Below, piece by piece: positions 62,729 through 64,000 of a stretch of 64,000 nucleotides of DNA. The stretch covers positions 1,302,001-1,366,000 of the forward strand of contig NFUV01000001.1 of the NCBI GenBank assembly GCA_002127295.1. Direction: 5' to 3'. The translations under genes were made by a program, and so were the position numbers. The DNA is from Chitinophagaceae bacterium IBVUCB2 (GTDB lineage: Bacteria > Bacteroidota > Bacteroidia > Chitinophagales > Chitinophagaceae). Within the stretch, counting starts at the first letter, position 1. Each line of letters starts with the position of its first letter. The notes below the pieces were generated by a model. That model had not been told where the DNA came from, did not search any database, and worked only from the letters and a program-made list of their open reading frames with translations.

Positions 62729-63706
62729 TCAAGCCGAACTATCTGTTTTTGATTCCGGCACTTCAATTATTATTTTTTCTTCCGGTTGTTGTTGTATTGA
62801 TTTTTCCGACTCCACTTCGATCTGTTGTACCCATACAGCATAGCTGCTCGGATAAATACGGTCGCCTTTATGTACAACATAAGCATGAGTAAAGGCGGCT
62901 CCAAAATATAATATCATCGAAGAATAATAGACCCATAATAAAATAACGATAACGGAACCCGCAGCACCATAAGCTGAACTCATTTTACTATGACCAAGGT
63001 AATAGCCTATAACAAACCTGCCCAACATAAACAAAAAGGCCGTTACCAAAGCGCCGATACGGACATGTTTCCATTCAATTTTAGCATCGGGCAATACTTT
63101 GAAAATGGCCGCAAAAATGAAAGCGGTAATAAAGTAGGTAATAATAATATTAAGTATGTACACCAGCCATACGGTCAATTCGGGGTATTTATCCATAAGA
63201 TTATTCAAAACAAAATCAAGTCCTCCGTTGATAACCATTGAAACAAGCAATATAAATCCCAGTGTGATGATCATGGAAAATGAAAGCAAGCGGTTCAGCA
63301 AAAGTTTTATAAATCCATACCCCTTTTTAGTTTTCGCCTTCAGTTTCCATATGTGATTGATTGAATCCTGTACTTCGCCGAAAACACTGGTTGCACCAAT
63401 AATAAGAGCAGCCAATCCAACAATAGTAGCAAAAGTGCTTTCAGAACTCATGCTGGCATTGCGTATTGTTTCCTGGATGTCGATGGCGGCGGAATGTCCA
63501 ACAAATTGTTCGATCTGGTGATAAATGGAACCCTCCACCACTTCTCTTCCATAAAAAAGGTCGCTGAACCAAATAATAATAATGAGCAGACCGGGCAAGG
63601 AGAACACTGTGAAGAAGGCTAATGAAGCACTAAGTCCTAAAATATTACTGGCAAAAAAATCAGTAAATGAGTGTTTGGTTATTTTCCAGGCATCTTTGAT
63701 TGTCAT
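62729..63706 (-). CDS. YihY/BrkB-family inner-membrane protein
   Basis: This 325-residue protein has about six transmembrane helices within residues 20-285: for example ASLAFFTVFSLPGLLIIIIWF near the start and GSVIVILLWVYYSSMILYFGAAF towards the end. The pattern of GATSVFGEVQDSINHIW after the second helix is typical of YihY/BrkB. The C-terminal 35 residues are acidic and cytosolic. Function in this family is poorly known; no RNase BN activity should be inferred. It lies 40 bases downstream of the MazG-like gene. Confidence 0.85.
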   Translation of the reverse strand: MTIKDAWKITKHSFTDFFASNILGLSASLAFFTVFSLPGLLIIIIWFSDLFYGREVVEGSIYHQIEQFVGHSAAIDIQETIRNASMSSESTFATIVGLAALIIGATSVFGEVQDSINHIWKLKAKTKKGYGFIKLLLNRLLSFSMIITLGFILLVSMVINGGLDFVLNNLMDKYPELTVWLVYILNIIITYFITAFIFAAIFKVLPDAKIEWKHVRIGALVTAFLFMLGRFVIGYYLGHSKMSSAYGAAGSVIVILLWVYYSSMILYFGAAFTHAYVVHKGDRIYPSSYAVWVQQIEVESEKSIQQQPEEKIIIEVPESKTDSSA

Positions 63707-63746
63707 TATAGAGTATGAAGTTTAAAAACTGTGCCAAATAGTAGCC

Positions 63747-64000
63747 CTATTTTAGTTTCGGATTATTAATATGTCGTTCCCCATCTCTTGCATTTTTTTT
63801 CTCAAAATTCTTTTCCAATGCTTTTGTCAGATCTACACCAGTCTGGTTGGCCATACAAATCAATACCCATAATACATCTGCCATTTCATCGGAGAGGTCT
63901 TTGCCTTCATCGCTTTTTTTAAAACTCTGGTCGCCGTATTTGCGGGCCATAAGGCGGGCCAACTCACCAACTTCTTCAGTTAGAATCGTCATATTAGTTA
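63747..64000 (-). CDS. MazG-like nucleotide pyrophosphohydrolase, 5' end cut by window
   Basis: The frame begins beyond the window edge: residues T-N precede the internal MTILTEEVGELARLM. The Glu-rich TEEVGELARLMARKYGDQSF and the DLSDEMADVLWVLICMANQTG helix with its metal-binding acidic residues identify a MazG/all-alpha NTP pyrophosphatase. Full-length relatives are about 110 residues, so roughly 25-30 N-terminal residues are missing. It is the first gene of a probable operon with the YihY-like gene. The substrate is not predictable. Confidence 0.8.
   Translation of the reverse strand, partial: TNMTILTEEVGELARLMARKYGDQSFKKSDEGKDLSDEMADVLWVLICMANQTGVDLTKALEKNFEKKNARDGERHINNPKLK

Overview
The window looks like a chromosomal core region of a Bacteroidetes bacterium, most probably of the Chitinophagaceae type (the family is inference). 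The signs are two SprB-repeat proteins with type B type IX secretion (T9SS) tails, a giant subtilase with a type A T9SS tail, the T9SS regulator PorX, a fused LpxC-FabZ, a heptaprenylglyceryl-phosphate synthase homologue, -7 promoter elements of the form TAnnTTTG, and almost no Shine-Dalgarno sequences. I see no insertion sequence, prophage, CRISPR array or rRNA operon. There is one tRNA gene.

Region 1-12.1 kb (minus strand): the 5' part of a chorismate-binding synthase (PabB/TrpE-like) cut by the window start, a very acidic low-complexity protein, purA, two tandem paralogous SprB-repeat surface proteins, and a bifunctional (p)ppGpp synthetase/hydrolase. Region 12.2-17 kb (plus strand): a protein quality-control cluster of tRNA-Leu(UAG), trigger factor, two different ClpP subunits and ClpX, followed by a 48-residue ORF. 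Region 17-26.5 kb: a 41-residue lipoprotein, class II ribonucleotide reductase, a DUF2490 protein, a GGGPS-family prenyltransferase, a TonB-C-like protein whose start codon lies inside a terminator hairpin, an M28 peptidase and a LytS/LytTR two-component pair.

Region 26.7-43 kb: dxs, OsmC, scpA, mscL, ppk2, an EamA transporter, frr, a WecA/TagO-like transferase, an N-terminal transketolase half without its partner, a LolC/E-like permease, rbfA, an MsbA-like exporter, an acyl-CoA dehydrogenase, a metallo-hydrolase, a small conserved protein and porX. Region 43.3-50.6 kb (plus strand): an HD hydrolase, lpxD, a glycosyltransferase-like gene, lpxC-fabZ, gyrB and a small protein. Region 50.7-64 kb: the giant secreted subtilase, mfd, a ferredoxin/flavodoxin-type reductase, DUF1569, glyS, a YihY-family membrane protein and a MazG-like pyrophosphohydrolase cut by the window end.

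Most genes are ordinary housekeeping genes, and I did not find a convincing new multi-gene system. The points most worth checking are small: two very small ORFs (41 and 48 codons), terminator-like hairpins that overlap the 5' ends of the next genes, a run of promoters only 5-8 bases from start codons that correct several starts, an imperfect 20-bp hairpin between tRNA-Leu and tig, the orphan transketolase half, and the altered lpx gene order. Family assignments come from reading motifs; no database search was run.
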